Source: Fidelibacterota bacterium
GTDB taxonomy: Bacteria > Fidelibacterota > UBA2242 > JAOZSR01
NCBI GenBank assembly: GCA_029939575.1
Contig: JAOZSR010000001.1
Span: forward strand, 1 to 45,517
DNA length: 45,517 nt
Direction of reading: 5' to 3'
The notes under the pieces are model-generated. The model saw only the letters and a program-made list of their open reading frames with translations, had not been told where the DNA came from and ran no database searches. Shown one piece after another: positions 36,032 to 44,821 of the stretch (position 1 is its first letter; each line of letters starts with the position of its first letter). The position numbers and the translations under genes are program-made.

Positions 36032-37479
36032 TATACAATCCTAAAATGGTCAATCAATACACAACGCCTTTCTCTGGAAAAGCTACGAGAATTTGTCAAT
36101 CCTTCACCTGTTGGACTAGCAATTGTAAAAGAACAAAACCCTTCTCCTCCAAAACCTAAACCTGAATATGCAGGACCATTTTTGACAAATATACTGCTAT
36201 TTATTTCTTTAGCCATTCTGCTGAGATTATCAAGATTTTTTGAATACATAATCGCAGAATGTCCAAATCCATGTTCTGCCTTTTTTGCAATATCAATCGC
36301 GGAATCTGCATCCGGCATCCTGACTAATGGCAAAACCGGCATCATTTGTTCAGTCCAGACCAAGGGATGATTCTTGTCTACCGGCAAAATTGCCAGTCTG
36401 ATATTTTTGGCTACATCCATACCAATTTTGGATAAAATTACCTGGATATCTTTCCCGATTAATGATTTTTCCATTTTTGCAGGCCTGCCAGGTCCGTTAT
36501 CCTCAGTAAATATCACTTTTTCCAAATTTCTTATTTGCTGAGAATTTAATACAACTGCATTGCTTTTTCTTAAAGCCGAGATTAATTTGTCTGCAACTGA
36601 ATCAACAACAAAAACTTCTTTTTCGTCGACACAAACAATATTATTATCCATTGAAGCGCCATTAACGATATTTCGGGCTGCTTCTTCGATATCGGCACTT
36701 TCATCCACAACTACCGGTGGATTTCCCGGGCCGGCACAAATTGCCCTTTTACCACTTGTCATAGCAGCTTTAACAACACCAGCCCCCCCTGTTACCACCA
36801 ATAAGCGTACATTTTTATGATGCATTAATTTATTGGCACTTTCAATAGTAGGTTGGGTAATTGTCGTGATTAGGTTCTGTGGTCCGCCGGCTTCTACAAT
36901 AATTTTATTTAGCAGTTGAATATTATAAATACTTACATCTCTTGCTGATGGATGAACATTAAATACTACCCCATTCCCGGCCGCCACCATTCCGATTGTA
37001 TTACAAATAATAGTTGAAGTAGGATTTGTGACCGGAGTAATTGAGCCAATAACACCATAAGGAGCAAGTTCTATCAAAGTCAATCCTCTGTCTCCGGTAT
37101 AAGCGGTAGGAGTCAAAACTTCAGTCCCGGGAGTTTTTTCTGCAACCAATCGGTTTTTTTTGATTTTATCTTCATATCTGCCCAATCCGGTTTCCTCATG
37201 AGCGCGTTTTGCAAGATCCTCAGCATGCAACAGCATATTTTTTCTAATACTGGCAATAATCTCATTACGTTTTTCAAGAGACATTTCCATTAATTGTAAA
37301 TGGGCTTTTTGCGTTGCTGAAACTGCTGAATCAATATCTGGAAAAATTCCATAATCCATATTCACAGAAGTGCTTTTTATGAAAGGAGTAACAGCCTGAT
37401 TACTCTCAAAAGTACTTCCCATACTTCCAACAATTTGTGATGCAATTGTATTAATTTGTTCTTTGCTTAAAGAAGCCAA
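36031..37479 (-). CDS. CoA-acylating aldehyde dehydrogenase (PduP/EutE-like), BMC core enzyme
   Basis: The 482-residue enzyme should oxidise acetaldehyde with NAD and CoA to acetyl-CoA inside the shell. The catalytic Cys283 is in GASMDNNIVCVDEKEV. The cofactor-site block ELAPYGVIGSITPVTNP and the GAGVVKAAMTSGKRAICAG segment are those of the PduP/EutE branch rather than carboxylate-forming dehydrogenases. The first 20 residues (LSKEQINTIASQIVGSM) form a short amphipathic helix ahead of a linker, the layout of an encapsulation peptide. A BMC-P gene lies 96 bases upstream and a BMC-T gene overlaps its end. It has no phosphotransacylase partner in this operon. Confidence 0.93.
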   Translation of the reverse strand: MASLSKEQINTIASQIVGSMGSTFESNQAVTPFIKSTSVNMDYGIFPDIDSAVSATQKAHLQLMEMSLEKRNEIIASIRKNMLLHAEDLAKRAHEETGLGRYEDKIKKNRLVAEKTPGTEVLTPTAYTGDRGLTLIELAPYGVIGSITPVTNPTSTIICNTIGMVAAGNGVVFNVHPSARDVSIYNIQLLNKIIVEAGGPQNLITTITQPTIESANKLMHHKNVRLLVVTGGAGVVKAAMTSGKRAICAGPGNPPVVVDESADIEEAARNIVNGASMDNNIVCVDEKEVFVVDSVADKLISALRKSNAVVLNSQQIRNLEKVIFTEDNGPGRPAKMEKSLIGKDIQVILSKIGMDVAKNIRLAILPVDKNHPLVWTEQMMPVLPLVRMPDADSAIDIAKKAEHGFGHSAIMYSKNLDNLSRMAKEINSSIFVKNGPAYSGLGFGGEGFCSFTIASPTGEGLTNSRSFSRERRCVLIDHFRIV

Positions 37480-37575
37480 AATAATTCTCCTGGCAAATTA
37501 AATTATTAAAAATCATTATGTAATTAATCCCTGGAATTAGATTTTTTATTAAAACTATTTTCCAGGGATAATATC

Positions 37576-37875
37576 TCAAGTCTGTTCGTTTTTATTGTAT
37601 TTGGTTGTTCCCCGAACTTCCCACTGGTCAACAATTGCCATTACAACTGTATCACAGGGTTTTTTGTCCGTTCTTTTCGTTTGGCGTGCAGAACTTCCGG
37701 TAGCATAAAGTACATATTCACCAACACCGGCGTCAACTGCATCTACTGCAACTATAAAACCTCCCGAATTTTTCCCTTCGAGATCAACTTGCTGAAGCAG
37801 TAAAAATTTCGCACCATCCAAACTCTGTTCTTTGTGTGTAGAAACAACTGTACCTACAACTTTGGCAAGAACCAT
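37576..37875 (-). CDS. BMC-P pentameric shell vertex protein (EutN/CcmL family), copy 1
   Basis: The 99-residue protein begins MVLAKVVGTVVSTHKEQSLD and has GGFIVAVDAVDAGVGEYVL, the conserved loop region of EutN/CcmL. It is the longest of the three vertex proteins, with a C-terminal extension (VRGTTKYNKNEQT). It follows the BMC-H gene by 14 bases and is separated from the dehydrogenase gene by 96 bases. Confidence 0.93.
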   Translation of the reverse strand: MVLAKVVGTVVSTHKEQSLDGAKFLLLQQVDLEGKNSGGFIVAVDAVDAGVGEYVLYATGSSARQTKRTDKKPCDTVVMAIVDQWEVRGTTKYNKNEQT

Positions 37876-37889
37876 TTTTCTTCCTCTGG

Positions 37890-38198
37890 TTATTCTTTAT
37901 TAGATTCTTTGCGACCTAATTCCATCACCTCATCAACATTTTGATGTGGACGTGCGATTACATGAACAGCCACTACTTCACCTATACGAGCAGCTCCGAC
38001 TCTTCCTGCATCGCAGGCAGCTTTTACAGCAGCCACATCACCGCGAATTATAACAGACACATATCCGCCACCGGTTTTTTCATATTGAACAAACTCTACT
38101 TTTGCGGCTTTTACCATCGCATCTGCAGCCTCTACAACTGCTGGAAAACTTCTTGTTTCAATCATTCCTAAAGCTTCTGACATTGTTATTTCCTCCAA
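37890..38198 (-). CDS. BMC-H hexameric shell protein
   Basis: The 102-residue protein is a canonical single-domain BMC-H. It has [20 protein letters not shown], then [19 protein letters not shown] and [15 protein letters not shown]. Hexamers would tile the facets, and the residues after GGGYVSV line the central pore. It is the only BMC-H in the operon, so it is likely the major facet protein. A clear GGAGGAAATAA ribosome site precedes it. Confidence 0.96.
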   Translation of the reverse strand: MEEITMSEALGMIETRSFPAVVEAADAMVKAAKVEFVQYEKTGGGYVSVIIRGDVAAVKAACDAGRVGAARIGEVVAVHVIARPHQNVDEVMELGRKESNKE

Positions 38199-38219
38199 TT
38201 TAATTTATTATTAGTTGTT

Positions 38220-38840
38220 TTATTTTTTTTCTTTACCTGTAATATTTTCAATTGCATTGACTGCTGCCCGCCATCCTACATCTATATCTTTTTCTTCACC
38301 TCCAAGATATATTCGACCAAAGCTTCCATAAGCCCGAACATCTAATATGTTGATATCAGCAGCTTTTTCTGCTTCATTGGCTGCCAGTGCAGCATAAGCG
38401 GCAGGTTGAACTTCCATTACAAATAAAGTTTGCCCCGGTATGATCATATTCCCAAACCTCATCCTGTTAATTAGTTGGGTCTGATGATCATCAACACGCC
38501 TGATAACCTGCTTCGAAAATATTTTTGGTTTCCAACGATCGCTTTCCTGTAATTCAAGAGCTTCGAGGATCGCACTTCCGGCTTGTCTGACATTGGCCTG
38601 GGAATCAGAATGTAATTCCAATAATCCATATAATCGCTCGACAATTTGCATACCCGGTGTAACATTTGTAGATTTTAAAGCAATATCAGTAATTCGGTTA
38701 ATTTCAATTCCCGGAGATATTTCTATATATAATGAAGCCATTCCGGCAATTGGCAAAAATCCTTTTGCCACAGTGCCTAAATAAGCCGCATACTGGGGTT
38801 GTAATTTATCTAAAAATACATAAGCTCTAAGATCAACCAT
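38220..38840 (-). CDS. BMC-T trimeric shell protein, double-stacking type (HO-T2/T3-like)
   Basis: The 206-residue protein has two permuted BMC domains. Blocks such as [53 protein letters not shown] and [20 protein letters not shown] match the H. ochraceum BMC-T2/T3 and CsoS1D-like family. Its trimers stack face to face and carry a large, gated pore in known structures. It is the first shell gene after the RpiB-DeoC fusion, from which it is separated by a 106-base gap holding an inverted repeat. AGGAGAAAATT precedes its ATG. Confidence 0.9.
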   Translation of the reverse strand: MVDLRAYVFLDKLQPQYAAYLGTVAKGFLPIAGMASLYIEISPGIEINRITDIALKSTNVTPGMQIVERLYGLLELHSDSQANVRQAGSAILEALELQESDRWKPKIFSKQVIRRVDDHQTQLINRMRFGNMIIPGQTLFVMEVQPAAYAALAANEAEKAADINILDVRAYGSFGRIYLGGEEKDIDVGWRAAVNAIENITGKEKK

Positions 38841-38860
38841 AATTTTCTCCTTTTTTGACA

Positions 38861-38901
38861 GGATTTACAAGATTCTAATAATTAAATTTGTCTTGTAATC
38901 C
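38861..38901. repeat. Inverted repeat (GGATTTACAAGA / TCTTGTAATCC) inside the BMC operon
   Basis: The arms are 38861-38872 and 38891-38901, complementary except for one extra T in the left arm, around an 18-base loop. The CAGGATTTACAAGA string is a type of intergenic repeat widespread in bacteria, so this may be a small mobile repeat. Its place between the enzyme gene and the shell genes could make it a processing or attenuation point. Confidence 0.55.
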
Positions 38902-38946
38902 CGCTTGCCTTTTTCATTATTCATTAAACTTTTAATATTGTTAAAA

Positions 38947-40359
38947 TTAATTTGAAACGGTTGTACTCGCCTCTTTTACAATTTTGATACTTGCACTGGC
39001 TCCTACCCGACTAGCACCTGCTTTAATCATTTTTTGTGCATCTTCAAAAGAACGGATTCCGCCAGCTGCTTTTACACCCATTTTTGAAAAACCAACAACT
39101 TTTCTCATTAATTCCACATCAGCAGCAGTTGCACCATGAGGTCCAAAACCTGTAGAGGTTTTTACAAAATTTGCCCGGGCTTTTTTTGCCAACTCACAAG
39201 ATCTGATTTTTTCATCATCAGTTAACAAGGCAGCCTCTATTATAACTTTACTAAGCGCTCTTCCATCTTCACAGGCTTCACAAACCATGCGGATATCTTT
39301 ATAAACAAGTTCGTCATTTCCACTTTTCAAAGCACCAATATTGATAACCATATCTATTTCCCGTGCACCATCACGAATTGCCTGCCTTGTTTCCATGGCT
39401 TTTATCTGCGGTAAATGTGCGCCTGATGGAAATCCTACAACGGTACAAACATCCACCGAGGAGCCTGCAAGCTCTTTAGCAGCCAAAGCCACATAACTCG
39501 GACTAATACATACAGAAGCAAAGTTGTATTCCCTGGCCTCAGCACAGAGTTTGATTATATCCGATTCTTTTGTATCCGGCTTGAGTATTGTATGATCGAT
39601 ACAACGGGCTATATCTTCCGGAACACAATCACATCCTGTACCCTCATGATAGCCTAATCTTTCTACACCCAAATCAAGAAATTGCCGAATTGTTTCAGGC
39701 TTTCTATCGACAGTAATACCACATGTACAAACCATATCTGAATCCTTATGGTTTGGGTTTTGATTTTTTACGGAAATATTTCGTTCTTCAAGTAAATTTT
39801 TTACTTGCGCTGTTATTTTTAACAGATCCTCGTTTGATATATCTGTCAATTTTTCCTCCTTATTTATTTTTTGAATACCTTGGGTTATTTCATCTGGTAA
39901 ATTATTTTTTTCTACATCATTTATCATTTCTACCCGACGCAAATGACGCTCTTCTGTACATTGATTCAAAAGAAATGTCGAAACAATTTCCATTGCTAAT
40001 GCTTCTCCAATTAACCCGGCCCCCAGGGTCAGGACATTGGCATCGTTATGTTCGCGGGAATTTTTCGCTGATGAAATATCATAGCAAAGAGCCGCACGTA
40101 CACCAGGTACTTTGTTGGCAGTCATTGAAGAACCAATCCCGGCGCCATCAATTATAATCCCAAAATTTGCCTTATTCTCTGATACCTGTTTCGCAACTGC
40201 ATAAGCAAATTTTGGATAGTCTACAGATTCTGTACTGTCAGTGCCACAATCAATGATCTTATAACCATTTTCAATTAAATAATTTTTTAATTTTTCTTTT
40301 AATGGAAAACCTCCATGATCGGAGCCAATTGCAATTGTTATTTTTATTTTATCAGCCAT
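38947..40359 (-). CDS. RpiB-DeoC fusion: sugar-phosphate isomerase and deoxyribose-phosphate aldolase
   Basis: The 470-residue protein joins two enzymes. Residues 6-148 are RpiB/LacAB-like: [33 protein letters not shown] and EERHLRRV. Asp71 replaces the catalytic Cys of typical RpiB. Residues 250-462 are DeoC, with [20 protein letters not shown], the Schiff-base Lys400 in [12 protein letters not shown] and Lys430 in [10 protein letters not shown]. DeoC splits 2-deoxyribose-5-phosphate into glyceraldehyde-3-phosphate and acetaldehyde. The linker (150-249) holds a helix [18 protein letters not shown] resembling an encapsulation peptide and two Cys-x-Cys motifs (CTC at 211-213, CDC at 243-245). 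It is the signature cargo of this operon and starts two bases after the regulator's stop. The substrate of the RpiB half is uncertain. Confidence 0.93.
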   Translation of the reverse strand: MADKIKITIAIGSDHGGFPLKEKLKNYLIENGYKIIDCGTDSTESVDYPKFAYAVAKQVSENKANFGIIIDGAGIGSSMTANKVPGVRAALCYDISSAKNSREHNDANVLTLGAGLIGEALAMEIVSTFLLNQCTEERHLRRVEMINDVEKNNLPDEITQGIQKINKEEKLTDISNEDLLKITAQVKNLLEERNISVKNQNPNHKDSDMVCTCGITVDRKPETIRQFLDLGVERLGYHEGTGCDCVPEDIARCIDHTILKPDTKESDIIKLCAEAREYNFASVCISPSYVALAAKELAGSSVDVCTVVGFPSGAHLPQIKAMETRQAIRDGAREIDMVINIGALKSGNDELVYKDIRMVCEACEDGRALSKVIIEAALLTDDEKIRSCELAKKARANFVKTSTGFGPHGATAADVELMRKVVGFSKMGVKAAGGIRSFEDAQKMIKAGASRVGASASIKIVKEASTTVSN

Positions 40360-40361
40360 TT

Positions 40362-41318
40362 TTATCTCGTTTCCAATTTCAACAATCTATTCCCTACCTG
40401 CTCATCAGTAATTAGAACATTAAATAAATTCCCTTTTAAAGCAGCCTGAATAGCAGGAAATTTTTTCAATCCGCCGGCAACAGCGATTGAATATTCTTTT
40501 TTTGATAAATCCCGAAGTTCAATCCCTATCGTACGTGAATTTAAATCTTTGGAACATATATTCCCGTCCTGATCTATAATTCTTGAACAAATATCTCCTA
40601 TAGCGCCTTTTTCGATTAAACTTTCAACTTTTTGATAATTTAAATAATCAGATTTTACTAATACTGAATCATGATTAAATAATCCAATTGTAAACATTGC
40701 AATATTTGATAGTTTCCCAAAATCCAGTATTTGGGATATATTTTTATCAGACACAATAGCTCTCTTAACATCAGGCTTATCAACAATCGCAGGAAGTGGT
40801 AATAAATATGGAGTTGCGCTATAGGCTTCACCAATTTTCTGAGCAATTTCACTGGCATGAGTATCATATTCCGCCTTTGATACTCCTCCGTTAAGTTGGA
40901 CAACAACCACATTATCTGTTTTTTTATTCCTGATATGCCTGGATATCTCCTGCATTGTTGTACCCCAGGAAACTCCTAATATGGCATCTGAATTAATTAA
41001 TTCATCAAGCAATAATGCTGCTGCCTTTCCAAGCCTTTTCTTTATTACCCTATCATCATCCTGTATATTTGGAACTATGATAACTTTCTTTAGATTAAAT
41101 TTATGTTTTAATTTATTTTCAATCTCAGTTCCATTATTCAAAGGATCAATTATATCAATTTTTACTATTCCTCTATCTCTGGCTTCCTGAAGTAATCTTG
41201 ATACTCCGGGTCTGGATACACCAATTTTCTGAGCGATCTTTTGTTGATTAAAATTATATTTATAATAAAGCTGGGCGGCTTCAACGATAATAGCGATATG
41301 TGATTTAGTATCTTTCAT
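40362..41318 (-). CDS. SorC/DeoR-type sugar-phosphate-responsive transcriptional regulator
   Basis: I place the start at the ATG at 41318 ([15 protein letters not shown]), which suits the family and leaves a leader of about 39 bases. An ATG at 41351 would sit about six bases from the predicted transcript start. The protein (318 residues) has an N-terminal [23 protein letters not shown], and a sugar-binding domain with [11 protein letters not shown] and [10 protein letters not shown]. subtilis DeoR, of this family, responds to deoxyribose-5-phosphate and controls deoC. The same ligand would make sense here because the next gene holds DeoC. It is the first gene of the BMC operon and probably controls itself. 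Confidence 0.9.
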   Translation of the reverse strand: MKDTKSHIAIIVEAAQLYYKYNFNQQKIAQKIGVSRPGVSRLLQEARDRGIVKIDIIDPLNNGTEIENKLKHKFNLKKVIIVPNIQDDDRVIKKRLGKAAALLLDELINSDAILGVSWGTTMQEISRHIRNKKTDNVVVVQLNGGVSKAEYDTHASEIAQKIGEAYSATPYLLPLPAIVDKPDVKRAIVSDKNISQILDFGKLSNIAMFTIGLFNHDSVLVKSDYLNYQKVESLIEKGAIGDICSRIIDQDGNICSKDLNSRTIGIELRDLSKKEYSIAVAGGLKKFPAIQAALKGNLFNVLITDEQVGNRLLKLETR

Positions 41319-41331
41319 TTTCTTTATTTGC

Positions 41332-41392
41332 ACATTTGTTCGGTACTGCATTACAATTGTTCAAGTTTAAGAAACAGAAGTGTTTTTGTCAA
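41332..41392 (-). promoter_or_regulatory. BMC operon promoter with candidate operator
   Basis: On the minus strand TTGACA (41392-41387) and TAAACT (41369-41364) are 17 bases apart, placing the transcript start near 41357. Two copies of GAACAAWTGT lie at 41353-41362 and 41332-41341, 21 bases apart, that is two helical turns. They cover the predicted start and could be bound by the SorC-type regulator encoded directly downstream. Confidence 0.55.
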
Positions 41393-41510
41393 GTTTTTTT
41401 TCTAAAAATATTTTTTTACGACGATTTGATAAATATGGAATTGGTTAAATTATGCAGAGACCAGTAGCCCAAATAATTTATAAAAACCTAAATTTCCTTA
41501 TATGTTTTCA

Positions 41511-43958
41511 TCAAAAACTCATTCGTAAATTAAAAAGTGGGGAAAAAGGAAGAGCATTGGTATAAATTCGTTTTCCGCCCGGAAGACTGGTAAAACCATT
41601 ATACCTGATATTTTTTATATTGAATAAATTTATAATTGATATTCCGGATTCCAATTTGATTTTTTGGAAGTCGAATTTATATAAAACCGCAACATCAAAC
41701 CGATTGTAAGGATAAGGCTCATTATCCAGAGTAATTTTTCGGGTAAACTCAAGGCCAGAGCCATAAACATAATTCATTGATACAAAGAAGGGTGATAAAT
41801 TAAAAATTGCCGCTGTCTTAATTTCGTGGGTTTGGTTATGAAGCGCAAGTTCATATTGTTTGTTTTTAAAATAATCAAATCTCTCTGTTGACCTGCTCAA
41901 TGTATAAGCAACCCAGAATTTGTGCTTTTTTATTTTTGTTTTAAAATAAAAATCAAGCCCCATATTCTTGCTATCACCTTCGCTATAATCTATTTTATTT
42001 CTTCCATAATCACGCAAAAACCGACTCATCTGTTCAGTAATTTTATAAAAACCTTCAACACTTAACTGAATATTATTTTTATCAAAGGAAAACCCGGTAA
42101 CAAAATGCTGACTGTGGGGAATTTTGATGCTTCGATTATCACAAACATTCCAGACATATAAATAATTTTCATCTAAATCAAGCACTGCATTTTCAGAGAC
42201 AAACTGGTTGTAAATTCCCCAGGCCAGATTAATTTTCCAATTGATAAAAGGGATGATATTCGCATCTATTCTTGGCTGAAAATATGGCAGATTATCATCA
42301 ATTGAATAATCAACTCGAACTCCGGGATGAATGTTTATTTTATTTGAAATGTAAATATTATTTTTTATATAAGCGCCAATTCTTCTGGATTCTATAAAAT
42401 TATCTTTGATATTTCTATCATTCCTGTCCTGTTTAAAAGTCGATGTATTATAAGTATAATTTATACCAGTACTAATATTATTTATCCCTTTTGCAGGAAA
42501 AAAATGATCAACTTTACTTGAAATTTCTGAAATAGTATTTAAAGTATAATAGTTATAATAATCATCTATTGATTTAATTTGCAAGGAATTATCTATTGTT
42601 GAATTTAATTTTGAAAAAGAAGTTGTAAAATTTGACGAGCCTAAATACTTCCAGTTTTTATTGTAATAAAACGCTCCGCCAAACTGATTTCTTTTTTGTT
42701 CTTCTTCCGATATAAACAAAATATTTAATCTGTCTTTTTCCTGAATAAAAGAGTAATCCATATCATCATGACCTGATATCAAACTTACATAAAAATTATC
42801 TGAATTATTAAGTTTGCCGGATACTTTCACATTAATATCATAAAAATTATAATTAGGAGTAATACGCTCTTTTGATAAATTTTGATTTCTAACATTTATT
42901 CCATTTTTAAAAGATTGGCGAAAAGAACTTTGCAAGGCAAAATTATTTGCAATGGGAATATTTATAAAGCCGTTAAAGGTTTGGTTATTAATATTAAAAT
43001 GGTCCACAAAATGCTCAAAATTACCATTTTTCCCACTAATATTTACAACACCTCCCACTCGATTGGAAAAACCGACATTATAACCACCTTTAATTATTTC
43101 AATATCCTTTACTATCAATGGATTGATGACACTGATATTATCATTAAAACTACTAATATTAAACAAAGGGATATTATCATAAAGAACAAGCGTTTGACCC
43201 TTGTATGAACCCCAAATTGAATAATCCTGTGTTTGCTCTCCGGCTGCCATAATCCCCGCTTGTAAACGTAACAAATTATATATTGTATTATCCACATTTC
43301 CTGGTAAAAATGATGCCAATTTATGATTCACTTTTATCATTCCGGCATTTTGTCCCACATGCATATCTTCTACTTGTCCATCTTTGTATACAACAACCTC
43401 CTGTAAACCAATTACAGAGGGAGTTAGATTCAGGGAATGATAATGACCGGCTGAAAGCAGTGTATCAAGTTTATAATAACCCACATAGGATGCGTGTATT
43501 TTAATTTTATTATGCCTGGATTTAAAGCAAAAATTGCCATTTATATCGGTAGAAATACCTGATTTTTCAAATAAAATTGTTGAAGCAGGCAAAGGCTCTT
43601 TATTTATTTTATCTCTAATAGCGCCAGAAAACGAGTAATAATGCGGTTTTGACTTCAAGGCAGGTAAAATTATAAAAACATCGTTACTTATTTCATAAGT
43701 AAAATCATGACCTTTTATTAAATCACTGATAGCTTCTTTGGCTGAATTATAGGTTGCTGATTTTGAAACCTGACACTCTTCCAGAAGTTTATTATTAAAT
43801 GAAAATTGAATTCCATAATTTTCTTTCAGCTCCTGGAAAACTTCAGTAAGAGGTTGATCTTGAACATTTACTGTAATTGTTTGAGTCTTCGCATCTAAAA
43901 AACTACATATAAGCAGAAAACCCAGGAATATTATTTTAAAATTTTTATTTATCAGCAC
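41511..43958 (-). CDS. TonB-dependent outer-membrane receptor with STN signalling domain
   Basis: The 815-residue receptor has a signal peptide and then an STN domain (about 28-105: TITVNVQDQPLTEVFQEL, IQFSFNNKLL), the part that talks to FecR. A carboxypeptidase-regulatory-like beta domain follows (FSGAIRDKINKEPLPASTIL). The plug has VVVYKDGQVEDM and VKDIEIIKGGYNVGFSNRVGG. A 22-strand-type barrel completes it, ending LFNLRMSF with a terminal aromatic. It starts with a GTG that overlaps the stop of the FecR gene by one base. The substrate is unknown. Import would be powered by the ExbBD/TonB set at 16192-18293. The stop is at 41511. Confidence 0.93.
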   Translation of the reverse strand: MLINKNFKIIFLGFLLICSFLDAKTQTITVNVQDQPLTEVFQELKENYGIQFSFNNKLLEECQVSKSATYNSAKEAISDLIKGHDFTYEISNDVFIILPALKSKPHYYSFSGAIRDKINKEPLPASTILFEKSGISTDINGNFCFKSRHNKIKIHASYVGYYKLDTLLSAGHYHSLNLTPSVIGLQEVVVYKDGQVEDMHVGQNAGMIKVNHKLASFLPGNVDNTIYNLLRLQAGIMAAGEQTQDYSIWGSYKGQTLVLYDNIPLFNISSFNDNISVINPLIVKDIEIIKGGYNVGFSNRVGGVVNISGKNGNFEHFVDHFNINNQTFNGFINIPIANNFALQSSFRQSFKNGINVRNQNLSKERITPNYNFYDINVKVSGKLNNSDNFYVSLISGHDDMDYSFIQEKDRLNILFISEEEQKRNQFGGAFYYNKNWKYLGSSNFTTSFSKLNSTIDNSLQIKSIDDYYNYYTLNTISEISSKVDHFFPAKGINNISTGINYTYNTSTFKQDRNDRNIKDNFIESRRIGAYIKNNIYISNKINIHPGVRVDYSIDDNLPYFQPRIDANIIPFINWKINLAWGIYNQFVSENAVLDLDENYLYVWNVCDNRSIKIPHSQHFVTGFSFDKNNIQLSVEGFYKITEQMSRFLRDYGRNKIDYSEGDSKNMGLDFYFKTKIKKHKFWVAYTLSRSTERFDYFKNKQYELALHNQTHEIKTAAIFNLSPFFVSMNYVYGSGLEFTRKITLDNEPYPYNRFDVAVLYKFDFQKIKLESGISIINLFNIKNIRYNGFTSLPGGKRIYTNALPFSPLFNLRMSF

Positions 43959-44800
43959 TATAATTTTTGTGAAACTTTATATTTATTATTCTCTATTTCT
44001 ATAAAACTAAAATTAAAAGTTTTACAAATCAAATGTAAAGTTGAATCAATATTTTTTGATTTTTCAAAAAAACCGGTATAAACATAATCATCTATGTTAT
44101 TAATCTTAGCCAGGATTTCAATATTGTACTGTCGCTCAAGTTCAGAAAAAACATTTTGTACCGATTCCGATACAAAATTAAATTTATTTTCCTTCCAGAA
44201 AATAACATCTTCTGCTTTTGTGGTTTTCATACTTCCGATTTTATTGATATTATCAATAACAACCATTTCTCCGGGCTCAACAATAAAGTTCACATCGGAT
44301 TTTGTACTACTAACTTTGACTTTTCCGGTTGTACAAAATACTTTATAATCAGTATCCCGCGCAAGAATATTAAAACTTGTACCTACAACCTGAGCCTGAG
44401 CTTGTTCGGAAAGTACACAAAAACTTTTCCCCTTTTCAACTTCAAAAAATGCTTCTCCTGATAAACTAAGTTTTCTTTGAAATTTCCACCAAAAAGGTTT
44501 ATATGAAATTTTTGTATCCGCGTTTAGTTCGACTACCGATCCATCGGGTAAAATGTATGATAAATGTTCTCCCTTGTCACAATTAACAGTTGTTGGATAA
44601 AATCTTAGGAAGGAAGCACTACTAACAAACAAGGCAACTATCGCAATAACAGCATATTGCATCAAAAGTGATGGAGATAGTTGAGTTTTGGGCTTCTCCT
44701 GTATATGAGGAGCAAGTTTTATCCAAATATCATCTTTGCTCTGCTCAAAAGGACTTTCGAGATTATTAAAAAATTCCATATCGTCACCATTTTTTTTCAT
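43958..44800 (-). CDS. FecR-type anti-sigma factor
   Basis: The 280-residue protein has a cytoplasmic N-terminus, one membrane helix (about 47-66, QYAVIAIVALFVSSASFLRF), and a periplasmic FecR domain. The domain shows LPDGSVVELNADTKISY, LSGEAFFEVEKGKSFCVL and VVGTSFNILA. A C-terminal secretin-like STN-binding part follows. It should hold the adjacent ECF sigma factor and release it when the TonB receptor is occupied. An alternative start at MEFFNNLE, seven codons later, is possible because no clear ribosome site precedes the first ATG. Confidence 0.92.
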   Translation of the reverse strand: MKKNGDDMEFFNNLESPFEQSKDDIWIKLAPHIQEKPKTQLSPSLLMQYAVIAIVALFVSSASFLRFYPTTVNCDKGEHLSYILPDGSVVELNADTKISYKPFWWKFQRKLSLSGEAFFEVEKGKSFCVLSEQAQAQVVGTSFNILARDTDYKVFCTTGKVKVSSTKSDVNFIVEPGEMVVIDNINKIGSMKTTKAEDVIFWKENKFNFVSESVQNVFSELERQYNIEILAKINNIDDYVYTGFFEKSKNIDSTLHLICKTFNFSFIEIENNKYKVSQKL

Positions 44801-44821
44801 TTAAATAGTATTTTCTGAAAA

